5,759 bases of DNA from Geoglobus sp. (GTDB lineage Archaea > Halobacteriota > Archaeoglobi > Archaeoglobales > Archaeoglobaceae): the NCBI GenBank assembly GCA_027016965.1, contig JALURI010000067.1, positions 1 to 5,759 of the forward strand, in the 5' to 3' direction. The stretch's first letter is position 1; each line of letters begins with the position of its first letter. Below the pieces are notes generated by a model that was not told the origin of the DNA, did not search any database, and saw only the letters and a program-made list of their open reading frames with translations. A program made the translations under genes and the position numbers. Positions 1-4,975 of this stretch are shown one piece after another.

Positions 1-141
1 CTTTAAGTATCCGTACAATTTAAGGTCATCAATTGTTTTTACTTCCTCTATGCTCAAAACCACTCTGGATCGCTCTGGGATGTCCAGTGACTCTATCGGT
101 ATTAAAACACCTTTTTCGTAAATGCACTCCACCTTTTTCAT
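1..141 (-). CDS. AF2212-like (DUF104) antitoxin, N-terminal part, cut by window edge
   Basis: Reading the minus strand from an ATG at 141 gives 47 uninterrupted codons to the window edge, starting MKKVECIYEKGVLIPIESLD and followed by a charged stretch (IPERSRVVLSIEEV). The pattern 'aromatic-E-x-GVL-x-P-x-x-x-LD-P-E ... V-x-x-x-I' is that of the small AF2212-like (DUF104) antitoxins, which are usually 60-80 residues long and usually precede a PIN-domain VapC ribonuclease that they neutralise. A partner toxin would therefore be expected just beyond the left edge, which cannot be seen here. The start lies one base after the stop of the wecB remnant. A GAGTGA-like ribosome site sits five bases upstream, and an AT-rich TGTATTT element near 165-178 could be its own promoter. 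The frame has no internal stop, so the gene may be intact, unlike its neighbours. Family assignment is from recognition, not a search. Confidence 0.72.
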   Translation of the reverse strand, partial: MKKVECIYEKGVLIPIESLDIPERSRVVLSIEEVKTIDDLKLYGYLK

Positions 142-142
142 A

Positions 143-331
143 TCATTCACTCAGAACCAACCTTGAAATACATTTTGCTTTTGCTTGTGTGTGGCGTATA
201 CTGTTCATCTCGCAGGAGTAGTGCTGTCCAGTATGCAATATGTAGTAATCTAATCTCTTTTTCTCGCATTCTCTAATCACGGGACTCATCTTGATTATTT
301 CTGGTCTTGTCCCCAGAACTGTCGCTATCAT
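143..331 (-). pseudogene. wecB: 5' remnant of UDP-N-acetylglucosamine 2-epimerase (WecB type)
   Basis: The frame from ATG 331 encodes 62 residues. Residues 1-43 carry the unmistakable N-terminus of WecB-type epimerases, including LGTRPEIIKMSPVI at 6-19 and HTGQHYSCEM at 33-42, which form the first Rossmann strand and the nucleotide-sugar pocket. The full enzyme is about 350-370 residues and interconverts UDP-GlcNAc and UDP-ManNAc for surface glycans. After about residue 43 (near base 200) the similarity stops: the next 19 residues (IRHTQAKAKCISRLVLSE region) do not resemble the family, and the frame ends just before the DUF104 antitoxin. The rest of the gene is absent from the window. The start is well supported by AGGAG at 338-342, six bases upstream, so this is a real gene start joined to foreign sequence. 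A 62-residue product could not be an active epimerase. The upstream 29 codons of the longer open frame are not coding; they overlap the 3' end of the vapC remnant. Confidence 0.85.
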
Positions 332-337
332 TCCCCA

Positions 338-398
338 CTCCTGTACGTTTGATTTATCCGTGAAAGCATAAATGTCAGAACCCCCAAAATAAAGATTT
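338..398 (-). promoter_or_regulatory. Ribosome site and candidate promoter of the wecB remnant
   Basis: On the minus strand AGGAG (338-342) stands six bases before the ATG at 331 and fixes the start. Two AT-rich TATA-like elements lie further upstream: CATTTATGC at about 365-373, which would give a leader of about 12 bases, and CTTTATTTTG at about 388-397, which would give one of about 35. Which of the two is used cannot be decided from the sequence. The site lies directly downstream of the vapC remnant's stop at 408. Confidence 0.45.
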
Positions 399-407
399 GT
401 TCGGTGA

Positions 408-648
408 CTAAAATTCAAGCATCTGTATTAACCCCATTGTGTAAACTCTAACAGCATCCAGCCCTCTCAACTTCCCGTCATTCGACCAGATCGCACTCAT
501 CAAAATGCTCACAAATTTTGATGAACAGACACTCTGGAGCTATGAAACGAAATTTCCTCAGAATCCTGTTTGTTACAAAAATTATGTATGTTCCACCTCT
601 GGCTATAAGGGCAGCAAATAATACATTGGCGTCACTCACCGGTAACAT
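408..648 (-). pseudogene. vapC: VapC-type PIN-domain toxin with internal deletion and frameshift
   Basis: From ATG 648 the minus strand reads MLPVSDANVLFAALI at residues 1-15, with the first catalytic aspartate of PIN ribonucleases in SDAN, then a helix and the FIAPECL stretch matching the usual APE-F/L-L segment. Near base 500 the reading moves by one base to another frame encoding SAIWSNDGKLRGLDAVRVYT and ending QMLEF with a stop at 408. This second piece is a typical PIN C-terminus (IWSND-K-L followed by V-x-V-x-T). PIN toxins of this type have about 130-150 residues; here only about 79 codons' worth of DNA remains, so roughly 60 residues are missing, including the central acidic residues. 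In the first frame translation stops at 478. The product should have no ribonuclease activity. The gene overlaps the 3' end of the vapB remnant by 17 bases, the usual arrangement for such pairs. A GTG at 639 is an alternative start but has no ribosome site; AGAGGT precedes the ATG. Confidence 0.8.
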
Positions 649-866
649 GCTTTCTGAACCTCTCATCAATCGATTTGCTGATTTTCTCGCCCAGCTCTAA
701 TGCATCCTCTTCAGTCATATTGCTTTTGGTATACTATTCTCTCCATTTCAGTCAAATTCTGAAATTCCCTTTCGATCGTACTCCGTAGCACCGGTGACCA
801 GTCCACTCCGAACTTTTCCATCTTCCTCTTCAGATCTTCAGGAATTTTAATTTTCAGTTCTGCCAT
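632..866 (-). pseudogene. vapB: VapB-type antitoxin broken by a one-base frameshift
   Basis: From ATG 866 the minus strand encodes MAELKIKIPEDLKRKMEKFG and continues VDWSPVLRSTIEREFQNLTEMERIV, a ribbon-helix-helix-like DNA-binding half of the archaeal VapB kind, then ends after 51 residues at a TGA (711-713). A frame offset by one base continues with TKSNMTEEDALELGEKISKS and IDERFRKHVTGE, ending at 632. This is the expected toxin-binding tail of the family (a K-S-x-L/M-TEEDALELG block). Together the two pieces cover 235 bases, one more than 78 codons, so a single extra base near 727-732 (around TACCAAAAG) accounts for the break. The start has AGGTGG at 873-878, six bases upstream. The truncated 51-residue form would keep DNA binding but lose toxin neutralisation. 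Together with the deleted vapC this is a dead toxin-antitoxin pair. A sequencing error is an alternative explanation for this frameshift alone. Confidence 0.78.
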
Positions 867-872
867 TAAGAT

Positions 873-899
873 CCACCTGTCGTATCCCTTATATTATGG
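873..899 (-). promoter_or_regulatory. Ribosome site and TATA-like element upstream of vapB remnant
   Basis: AGGTGG at 873-878 lies six bases before ATG 866. A TATA-like CATAATATAAG lies at about 888-898 on the minus strand. Its spacing to the ATG (about 27 bases) would place transcription start almost at the codon, leaving the ribosome site outside the message, so the true promoter may instead be further upstream, where TTAATTATC is found near 912-921. The assignment is tentative. Confidence 0.3.
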
Positions 900-1022
900 T
901 TAATGTTGCAGATAATTAAGCAATTCTATTTGCCTGTGTGCTATCCACAGTCATCTCAACTGATCGTTCACAACAACTGAGCTTAAGCAATCCTCCATAT
1001 ACTTTCTGTGATTGTCCGTAAA

Positions 1023-1910
1023 CTACTCATGCAACTTTACTATCTGCACTAATGAGTTGAGAATCAAACCCGATGTAACCATGAGCAGACCAAGTATCAG
1101 AAAAACTGCACTGCCTATTGAAGGCCCATACGGAAGCTTGTTTGTTTGATAGTATATCGAAAAAGCCCAGAAACCAAACGCAAGTCCTAAAACTGTAAGA
1201 ATGAATCCAGCCAGACCGAAGAGGAAGAGAGGTCTTCTATATCCAATCAAGCCAATCAGATCGTTAAGGACACTAAGTCCGTGTGAGAAGGGATTCTTCT
1301 TGTGTTTGTTTGGGACGTCATATATTGCCGAGATCGGTACCTCTTTGATTACAAGTCCCTTATATGAGAGATAACATATCATCTCCGATTCGATGCTATA
1401 CCCATAGGACTTGAAATTCAGGTTTTCCAAAGCTTTTCTATTTATAGCTCTGAAACCAGACTGAGAGTCAGTAATGGATACGTTAGAACCAAAATTTGTG
1501 GTAAACGTGAGTATTTTTTGTCCAAGAATTCTGTATTTTGGAATATCTCCTCTGACATCCAAGAATCTGGATCCGATTACCATATCTGCCTCTCCTCTTA
1601 ATATAGGGTTCACAACTCTCGGGATCTCATCAGGATCGTGCTGACCATCTGCATCGAGCATTACGACTACAGAGCAGTCAAGCTCCTTTGCCCTCTCAAG
1701 TCCTCTCATCAAAGCATAAGCCTTTCCATAATTTCTATCAAGTCTTATTACTTCAGCTCCTGCCAACTCTGCAACTTCTGCAGTTTTATCTGGTGAACCA
1801 TCGTCAACCACTATAACTCTGTCAACGTGCTTCTTAGCTTTCAGCACAACACTACCAATGGCAATTTCCTCCTTATATGCGGGAATTATGGCAATTATGT
1901 TTTCGTCCAT
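1023..1910 (-). CDS. Family 2 glycosyltransferase, DPM1/AglD-like, with two C-terminal membrane helices
   Basis: This 295-residue GT-A enzyme probably transfers a sugar from a nucleotide donor to a polyprenyl (dolichyl) phosphate at the inner face of the membrane, for protein or surface glycosylation; the exact sugar cannot be told. Visible motifs are IIPAYKEE (8-15), VVDDGS (34-39) for nucleotide binding, the metal-binding DADGQHD (86-92), GSRF (113-116), and DSQSGFR (148-154), the acceptor-side motif typical of DPM1-like enzymes. Two hydrophobic helices follow, about 228-251 and 264-288. The start at 1910 is chosen because GGAG lies just upstream (bases 1918-1921) and MDENIIAIIPAYKEE is the normal family N-terminus. 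The open frame extends 61 codons further, to 2093, but that extension has no family similarity and crosses the divergent gene's start. Neighbours on the same strand include the wecB remnant, so it may once have been part of a glycan locus. It looks intact. Confidence 0.9.
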   Translation of the reverse strand: MDENIIAIIPAYKEEIAIGSVVLKAKKHVDRVIVVDDGSPDKTAEVAELAGAEVIRLDRNYGKAYALMRGLERAKELDCSVVVMLDADGQHDPDEIPRVVNPILRGEADMVIGSRFLDVRGDIPKYRILGQKILTFTTNFGSNVSITDSQSGFRAINRKALENLNFKSYGYSIESEMICYLSYKGLVIKEVPISAIYDVPNKHKKNPFSHGLSVLNDLIGLIGYRRPLFLFGLAGFILTVLGLAFGFWAFSIYYQTNKLPYGPSIGSAVFLILGLLMVTSGLILNSLVQIVKLHE

Positions 1911-1953
1911 AATCACACTCCTCAAAAATCTGAGACACGCCGGAAACATCCAG

Positions 1954-1963
1954 AAATAAGATA
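1954..1963 (-). promoter_or_regulatory. Candidate TATA box for the glycosyltransferase gene
   Basis: On the minus strand TATCTTATTT sits about 49 bases upstream of the ATG at 1910. With the usual archaeal spacing of about 25 bases, transcription would start near 1933, giving a leader of about 20 bases that contains the GGAG ribosome site. This is a positional inference from a short AT-rich match. Confidence 0.35.
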
Positions 1964-2032
1964 CGCTGGGATCACAACTTCCACCATATACCGGAATAGC
2001 AACAGAAGTACGTTCGATCACAAGACCATAAC

Positions 2033-2049
2033 GAAAAGTAAAATATATG
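2033..2049 (+). promoter_or_regulatory. BRE/TATA promoter of the YdjM-like gene, probably leaderless
   Basis: The purine-rich GAAAAG (2033-2038) followed by TAAAATATATG (2039-2049) matches an archaeal BRE plus TATA box. Its centre is about 30 bases before the ATG at 2076, so transcription would begin within a few bases of the start codon. There is no Shine-Dalgarno-like sequence before 2076, which fits a leaderless message. Confidence 0.5.
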
Positions 2050-2075
2050 ATACGGCATGCAATACTCAGATTTCC

Positions 2076-2561
2076 ATGCTGATCCTTGGTCACACAGGAA
2101 TAACCCTCGGAATATTCTGGTTTTTTGAGGAAAAGACTGGATTGAAATTTGACTACAGAATTGTTGTTATGGCCTCTCTGTTCCCAGACATTATTGACAA
2201 ACCTCTTGGTATGGTTGTCCTCCCACTAAACAACGGGAGGGTAATAGGCCACACTCTTCTTTTTGTCTTCATTCTTCTTTTTCTTGGTACCCTGCAAAAA
2301 ACTTCCATAACTCTTTCAGTCGGATCTTTGTTTCATCTGGTAGAAGATGAGATGTGGACAGACCCAGTAACACTTTTCTGGCCATTCTTAGGTAATTTTC
2401 CCGAAGAAGAATATGAAAGTCTTTATGAATACGCAAGAACGATCGCAACCGAGTATATTCCATCACCTTCTCGAACTTTTATATTTGAAATCGTGGGGGC
2501 TATCATCCTTGTTCTTTTTCTGGTAAAACGGAAAAAGGTGTTACTGCGTCAACACACATAA
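2076..2561 (+). CDS. Small membrane protein of the YdjM/DUF457 metal-dependent hydrolase type
   Basis: The 161-residue product resembles the membrane-bound YdjM/DUF457 family, annotated as inner-membrane metal-dependent hydrolases with no well-established substrate. Supporting marks are MLILGHTG at the N-terminus with His6, SLFPDIID (34-41) with the paired aspartates, GRVIGHTLLF with His59, and SLFHLVEDEMWTDP (84-97) followed by LFWPF, the region usually reading HLLLD-x-x-T-x-x-G...WPF. Hydrophobic stretches at about 29-50, 58-72 and 135-150 suggest three or four membrane helices, ending in a basic tail (KRKK, 151-154). The start at 2076 is chosen because the family begins at this H-x-G motif and a TATA box lies 30 bases upstream. 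The open frame runs back to 1827 but would then overlap the divergent glycosyltransferase. It stands alone on this strand and converges with the gene at 2665-3078. Biochemical function is unknown. Confidence 0.75.
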   Translation: MLILGHTGITLGIFWFFEEKTGLKFDYRIVVMASLFPDIIDKPLGMVVLPLNNGRVIGHTLLFVFILLFLGTLQKTSITLSVGSLFHLVEDEMWTDPVTLFWPFLGNFPEEEYESLYEYARTIATEYIPSPSRTFIFEIVGAIILVLFLVKRKKVLLRQHT

Positions 2562-2575
2562 TATCCACTATCCTT

Positions 2576-2645
2576 GCTGATCAGCCCTCCTCATCGCATA
2601 AAGCTCAGTCTCTGCTGATCAGCGGCTCATGAGATGTATTCTCAT
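2576..2645. repeat. Twin 10-base palindromes plus hairpin between convergent genes
   Basis: The self-complementary GCTGATCAGC occurs exactly at 2576-2585 and again at 2614-2623, 38 bases apart. The two copies can also pair with each other across a 28-base loop. Just beyond, ATGAGA (2629-2634) and TCTCAT (2640-2645) form a six-pair stem with a five-base loop. All lie in the 103-base gap between two convergent stops (2561 and 2665), where transcription should end from both sides. No long T run follows, so a classical intrinsic terminator is not evident. A protein-binding or RNA-folding role is possible but unproven. Confidence 0.5.
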
Positions 2646-2664
2646 TTCAAGACGCTGAAGCAAC

Positions 2665-3078
2665 CTAATATCTGGATATGTTACAATTACGATAAGCGAG
2701 ATCTACATGTCTTTCAATTACCCTCTTGGACACTTTAATGTACTTTCTAACAACCCTTATAAATATTTCTTTTTGTTTTGAGAGCGTAATCCACCACACA
2801 TCATCAAAACCATCAATTCTGGAGAGTTCATTGGTTATGTTCCTCATCTGTGCTTCTGAAATTTTGTATCCCTTACTTTCAAGTTCCTTTTTCAGGTTTG
2901 ACAAAACAACAATAAAATATTGCATCTTTTTACCTCTATCTGAAGATATGTTTTTTATAATGCCACACTTTCTGCAGTAAGGGTGTGCTTTGATCACCCC
3001 ATTTTCCATTTTCAACCATAACTTATTAGCAGAATTATGAACACACCTGGAATTTTTATCCTGTGTCTTTCTCAACAC
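2665..3078 (-). CDS. Uncharacterised archaeal protein with N-terminal Cys/His zinc-binding-like cluster
   Basis: The 137-residue basic protein reads in order as a short N-terminal tail; a possible zinc-binding cluster made of Cys12-x-His14 and His32-P-Y-Cys35-x-x-Cys38, separated by NKLWLKMENG; and a C-terminal segment of about 90 residues with predicted helices (56-70, 74-88, 100-128) and a conspicuous FDDVWWITLSKQKEIFIRVV stretch (91-110). The zinc ribbon-like start joined to a helical, lysine-rich body could suit nucleic-acid or protein binding, but I recognise no named family and assign no function. The start is a GTG at 3078. A later ATG (3009, residue 24) would cut off Cys12 and His14. 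No ribosome site is present, but a TATA-like box at 3101-3110 fits a leaderless message. It ends facing the YdjM-like gene and has no operon partner here. Confidence 0.72.
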   Translation of the reverse strand: MLRKTQDKNSRCVHNSANKLWLKMENGVIKAHPYCRKCGIIKNISSDRGKKMQYFIVVLSNLKKELESKGYKISEAQMRNITNELSRIDGFDDVWWITLSKQKEIFIRVVRKYIKVSKRVIERHVDLAYRNCNISRY

Positions 3079-3100
3079 AGCATATATTCAGAAGTCATAC

Positions 3101-3118
3101 ATTTTTAAATTTTTTGAT
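3101..3118 (-). promoter_or_regulatory. TATA-like promoter of the zinc-cluster protein gene, leaderless
   Basis: Minus strand ATCAAAAAATTTAAAAAT (3101-3118) resembles a BRE followed by a TATA box. The TATA centre is about 30 bases upstream of GTG 3078, so transcription should start at or a few bases before the codon. This agrees with the absence of a Shine-Dalgarno sequence and is the main support for the GTG start. Confidence 0.45.
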
Positions 3119-3444
3119 CGATATGGCAGTTCAAATAATTATACGAAACTTTTAATAGATATTTTACTAAAATAAACTTATATTCATCGATTTGCCGAAT
3201 TAAATTCCATCATTAGGTAAACAGCATTCTACTTGATGAGAAAGCTTACCGGATATCGTAATAAAAAATATTTCCAATAACCATTGAAGAAGTATCTAAG
3301 CTACAGTTTCCCCGATTCCAGTTCCCACCTTCATGCTCGGATGAATTATTTCAGAACATTTAGCAGGTCAAAGCTCCTTAAATGCAGTGCATCAATTGAA
3401 TATTTCAGCGGTTTAATCAAAAAATCGATATTGGACTGCCAACC

Positions 3445-3475
3445 ATAAATTTTTATTTAGATACAGTTAAGGTGG
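3445..3475 (+). promoter_or_regulatory. Promoter and ribosome site of leuA
   Basis: ATAAATTTTTATTTA at 3445-3459 is the strongest TATA-like element before leuA, and GGTGG at 3471-3475 lies four bases before the ATG at 3480. The TATA element is close enough that transcription would begin near the ribosome site, so a second box, such as TTTAATCAAA at about 3413-3422, could be the one giving a leader that includes it. No attenuator or leucine-rich leader peptide is seen. Confidence 0.45.
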
Positions 3476-3479
3476 GGGC

Positions 3480-4973
3480 ATGCGAAATGTGAGAATCTTT
3501 GACACAACTCTCAGAGATGGTGAGCAAACTCCAGGCATATCTTTTCCCCTTAGCTATAAAATTCAGATTGCAAGACAGCTTGACAAACTGGGTGTGGATG
3601 TTATAGAGGCAGGTTTCCCAGCAGCAACCCAGGGTGAGTTTGAATCAGTAAAGGAAATTGCAAATCTTGGGTTGAATGCAACAGTATGTGGTCTGGCGAG
3701 AGTTGTGAGAGAGGATATAGACAGAGCAATTCAGGCTGATGTTGATATGGTTCACATATTCATCTCGACTTCAAGAATCCAGATTGAACATACCGTTAAA
3801 AAAAGCAGAGGAAAGATTGTAGAGGACTCTGTGAGAGAGGTAGAGTATATCAAATCCCATGGTGTGGAATGCATGTTCTCTGCTATGGATGCAACGAGAA
3901 CAGAGATCGATTACCTGAAAAAAATATACAGGGCAGTAGAGGATGCAGGAGTTGATATAATCAATGTTCCCGATACTGTTGGAGTTGCAACGCCTTTCCA
4001 GATTTACGAGCTGATTTCAAAGCTCAGGGAACATCTTGAGATCCCAATTGATGTCCACTGTCACAATGACTTCGGACTGGCTGTTGCAAATACATATGCT
4101 GCTGTAAATGCTGGAGCAGATGAAGTCCAGGTCACAGTCAATGGTATTGGCGAGAGAGCAGGAAATGCAAGCCTGGCTGAAGTGGTGATGCTCATTTCTG
4201 CAGTTGAAGGTCTGAAAACAAACATCAGAACAGAATACCTTGTAGAGACCGCAAGGCTTGTTGAAAGACTTACAGGAATAAAGCTCCCACCCAACACACC
4301 CATAGTTGGAGAGAACGCCTTCAGCCATGAAAGCGGAATTCATGCCCACGGTGTTCTGAGTGAAGCATCAACATTCGAGCCAGGCGTGATAACTCCCGAA
4401 ATGGTGGGGCACAGAAGAAGGATAGTGGTTGGAAAACATGCAGGAAGGCATCAGATAAATAAGGTCCTTGAGGATGCGGGATACTTTGTCAGCGAAGAGA
4501 TCCTTTCAAAAATAGTTGAGAAGGTGAAGGATCTCGGTGATAAGGGCAAGAAAGTTACAGATCTGGATGTTATAACACTTGCAGAGGTTCTAATGGGAGA
4601 AGTGAAAAAGGAGGAGAGGGCTATTGTAATTGATGAAGCCACGATCCTCACAGGAAACAAGATAACTCCGACTGCCATATTAAATGCTGAGGTGGAGGGG
4701 AAGAAGAGAGTAACGTCTGCTATTGGTGTTGGACCTGTGGATGCTGCATTGAAGGCTGTTGCTCAGCTCGTGGGGAAAAGTATAAAAATCACTGAATTCA
4801 AGATGGATGCCATTACTGGCGGGAGCGATGCTCTTGCTGAGGTTTACGTAACCGTTGAGGATGAAGAGGGCAGAAACTTTACTGCGAGAGGAGCAGGTCC
4901 TGACATAGTTATGGCAAGTGTTGATGCAGTGATAAATGCAGTTAATTATCTGATGAAGATGAGGGCAAGATAG
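3480..4973 (+). CDS. leuA: 2-Isopropylmalate synthase (or (R)-citramalate synthase), LeuA family
   Basis: The 497-residue enzyme condenses acetyl-CoA with a 2-oxo acid: 2-oxoisovalerate in leucine synthesis (LeuA), or pyruvate in the citramalate route to isoleucine (CimA). The N-terminal TIM barrel (about 1-275) shows DTTLRDGEQTPG (8-19) with catalytic Arg12 and metal ligand Asp13, VIEAGFP (41-47), DTVGVATP (165-172), the metal-binding HCHND (193-197) and NGIGERAGNAS (221-231). A linker with GENAFSHESGIHAHG (277-291) and GHRRRIVVGKHAGRH (310-324) follows, and then the C-terminal LeuA dimer/allosteric domain (about 375-495), so leucine or isoleucine feedback control is likely. Length is normal and all key motifs are intact. 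GLARVVREDID and IFISTS look closer to archaeal LeuA than to CimA as I recall them, but the two cannot be firmly separated by eye. tatD follows after two bases, so the genes are probably cotranscribed. Confidence 0.9.
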   Translation: MRNVRIFDTTLRDGEQTPGISFPLSYKIQIARQLDKLGVDVIEAGFPAATQGEFESVKEIANLGLNATVCGLARVVREDIDRAIQADVDMVHIFISTSRIQIEHTVKKSRGKIVEDSVREVEYIKSHGVECMFSAMDATRTEIDYLKKIYRAVEDAGVDIINVPDTVGVATPFQIYELISKLREHLEIPIDVHCHNDFGLAVANTYAAVNAGADEVQVTVNGIGERAGNASLAEVVMLISAVEGLKTNIRTEYLVETARLVERLTGIKLPPNTPIVGENAFSHESGIHAHGVLSEASTFEPGVITPEMVGHRRRIVVGKHAGRHQINKVLEDAGYFVSEEILSKIVEKVKDLGDKGKKVTDLDVITLAEVLMGEVKKEERAIVIDEATILTGNKITPTAILNAEVEGKKRVTSAIGVGPVDAALKAVAQLVGKSIKITEFKMDAITGGSDALAEVYVTVEDEEGRNFTARGAGPDIVMASVDAVINAVNYLMKMRAR

Positions 4974-4975
4974 GC

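Larger units (their letters stand above)
3079..3479. other. AT-rich 401-base intergenic region without a convincing gene
   Basis: This stretch separates the divergent zinc-cluster gene and leuA. It holds a promoter at each end. The centre shows no tRNA, no C/D-box RNA with matched C and D boxes, and no T-box or riboswitch fold that I could recognise. A 55-codon stretch without stops on the plus strand (3281-3448; ATG at 3341, 35 codons) contains readable text such as MNYFRTFSRSKLLK but matches no family I know, has no ribosome site, and runs into the leuA TATA box. An overlapping minus-strand frame (around 3345-3446) is also open. Decayed coding remnant or chance cannot be separated by eye. 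Confidence 0.5.

Noticed and set aside
33..221. Plus-strand 62-codon cysteine-rich frame at the left edge
   Set aside because: It is antisense to the DUF104 antitoxin and wecB remnant, which are better supported.
518..700. Plus-strand 60-codon frame over the vapBC remnants
   Set aside because: The opposite strand carries clear PIN and VapB motifs; this frame has none and no ribosome site.
958..988. Repeated CAACTGA and the GCTTAAGC palindrome downstream of the glycosyltransferase
   Set aside because: These are short, common-length matches with no following T run, so they were not called as a terminator or operator.
1827..2075. 83-residue N-terminal extension of the YdjM-like protein
   Set aside because: It is antisense to the well-supported glycosyltransferase gene, and the family N-terminus and TATA box point to 2076.
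1911..2093. 61-residue N-terminal extension of the glycosyltransferase
   Set aside because: It lacks family similarity and a ribosome site, and it crosses the start and promoter of the divergent gene; the GGAG before ATG 1910 supports the shorter form.
3231..3300. Possible C/D-box RNA starting at TTGATGAG
   Set aside because: A C-box-like TGATGA is present, but no matching CTGA D box or D'/C' pair is found at usable spacing.
3125..3441. Seven-base inverted repeat TGGCAGT / ACTGCCA flanking most of the 401-base gap
   Set aside because: It is too short for the 310-base separation, with no target duplication or transposase; expected by chance.
4017..4678. Minus-strand open frames of 75-110 codons inside leuA
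   Set aside because: They are antisense shadows of a fully conserved enzyme with no recognisable motifs.
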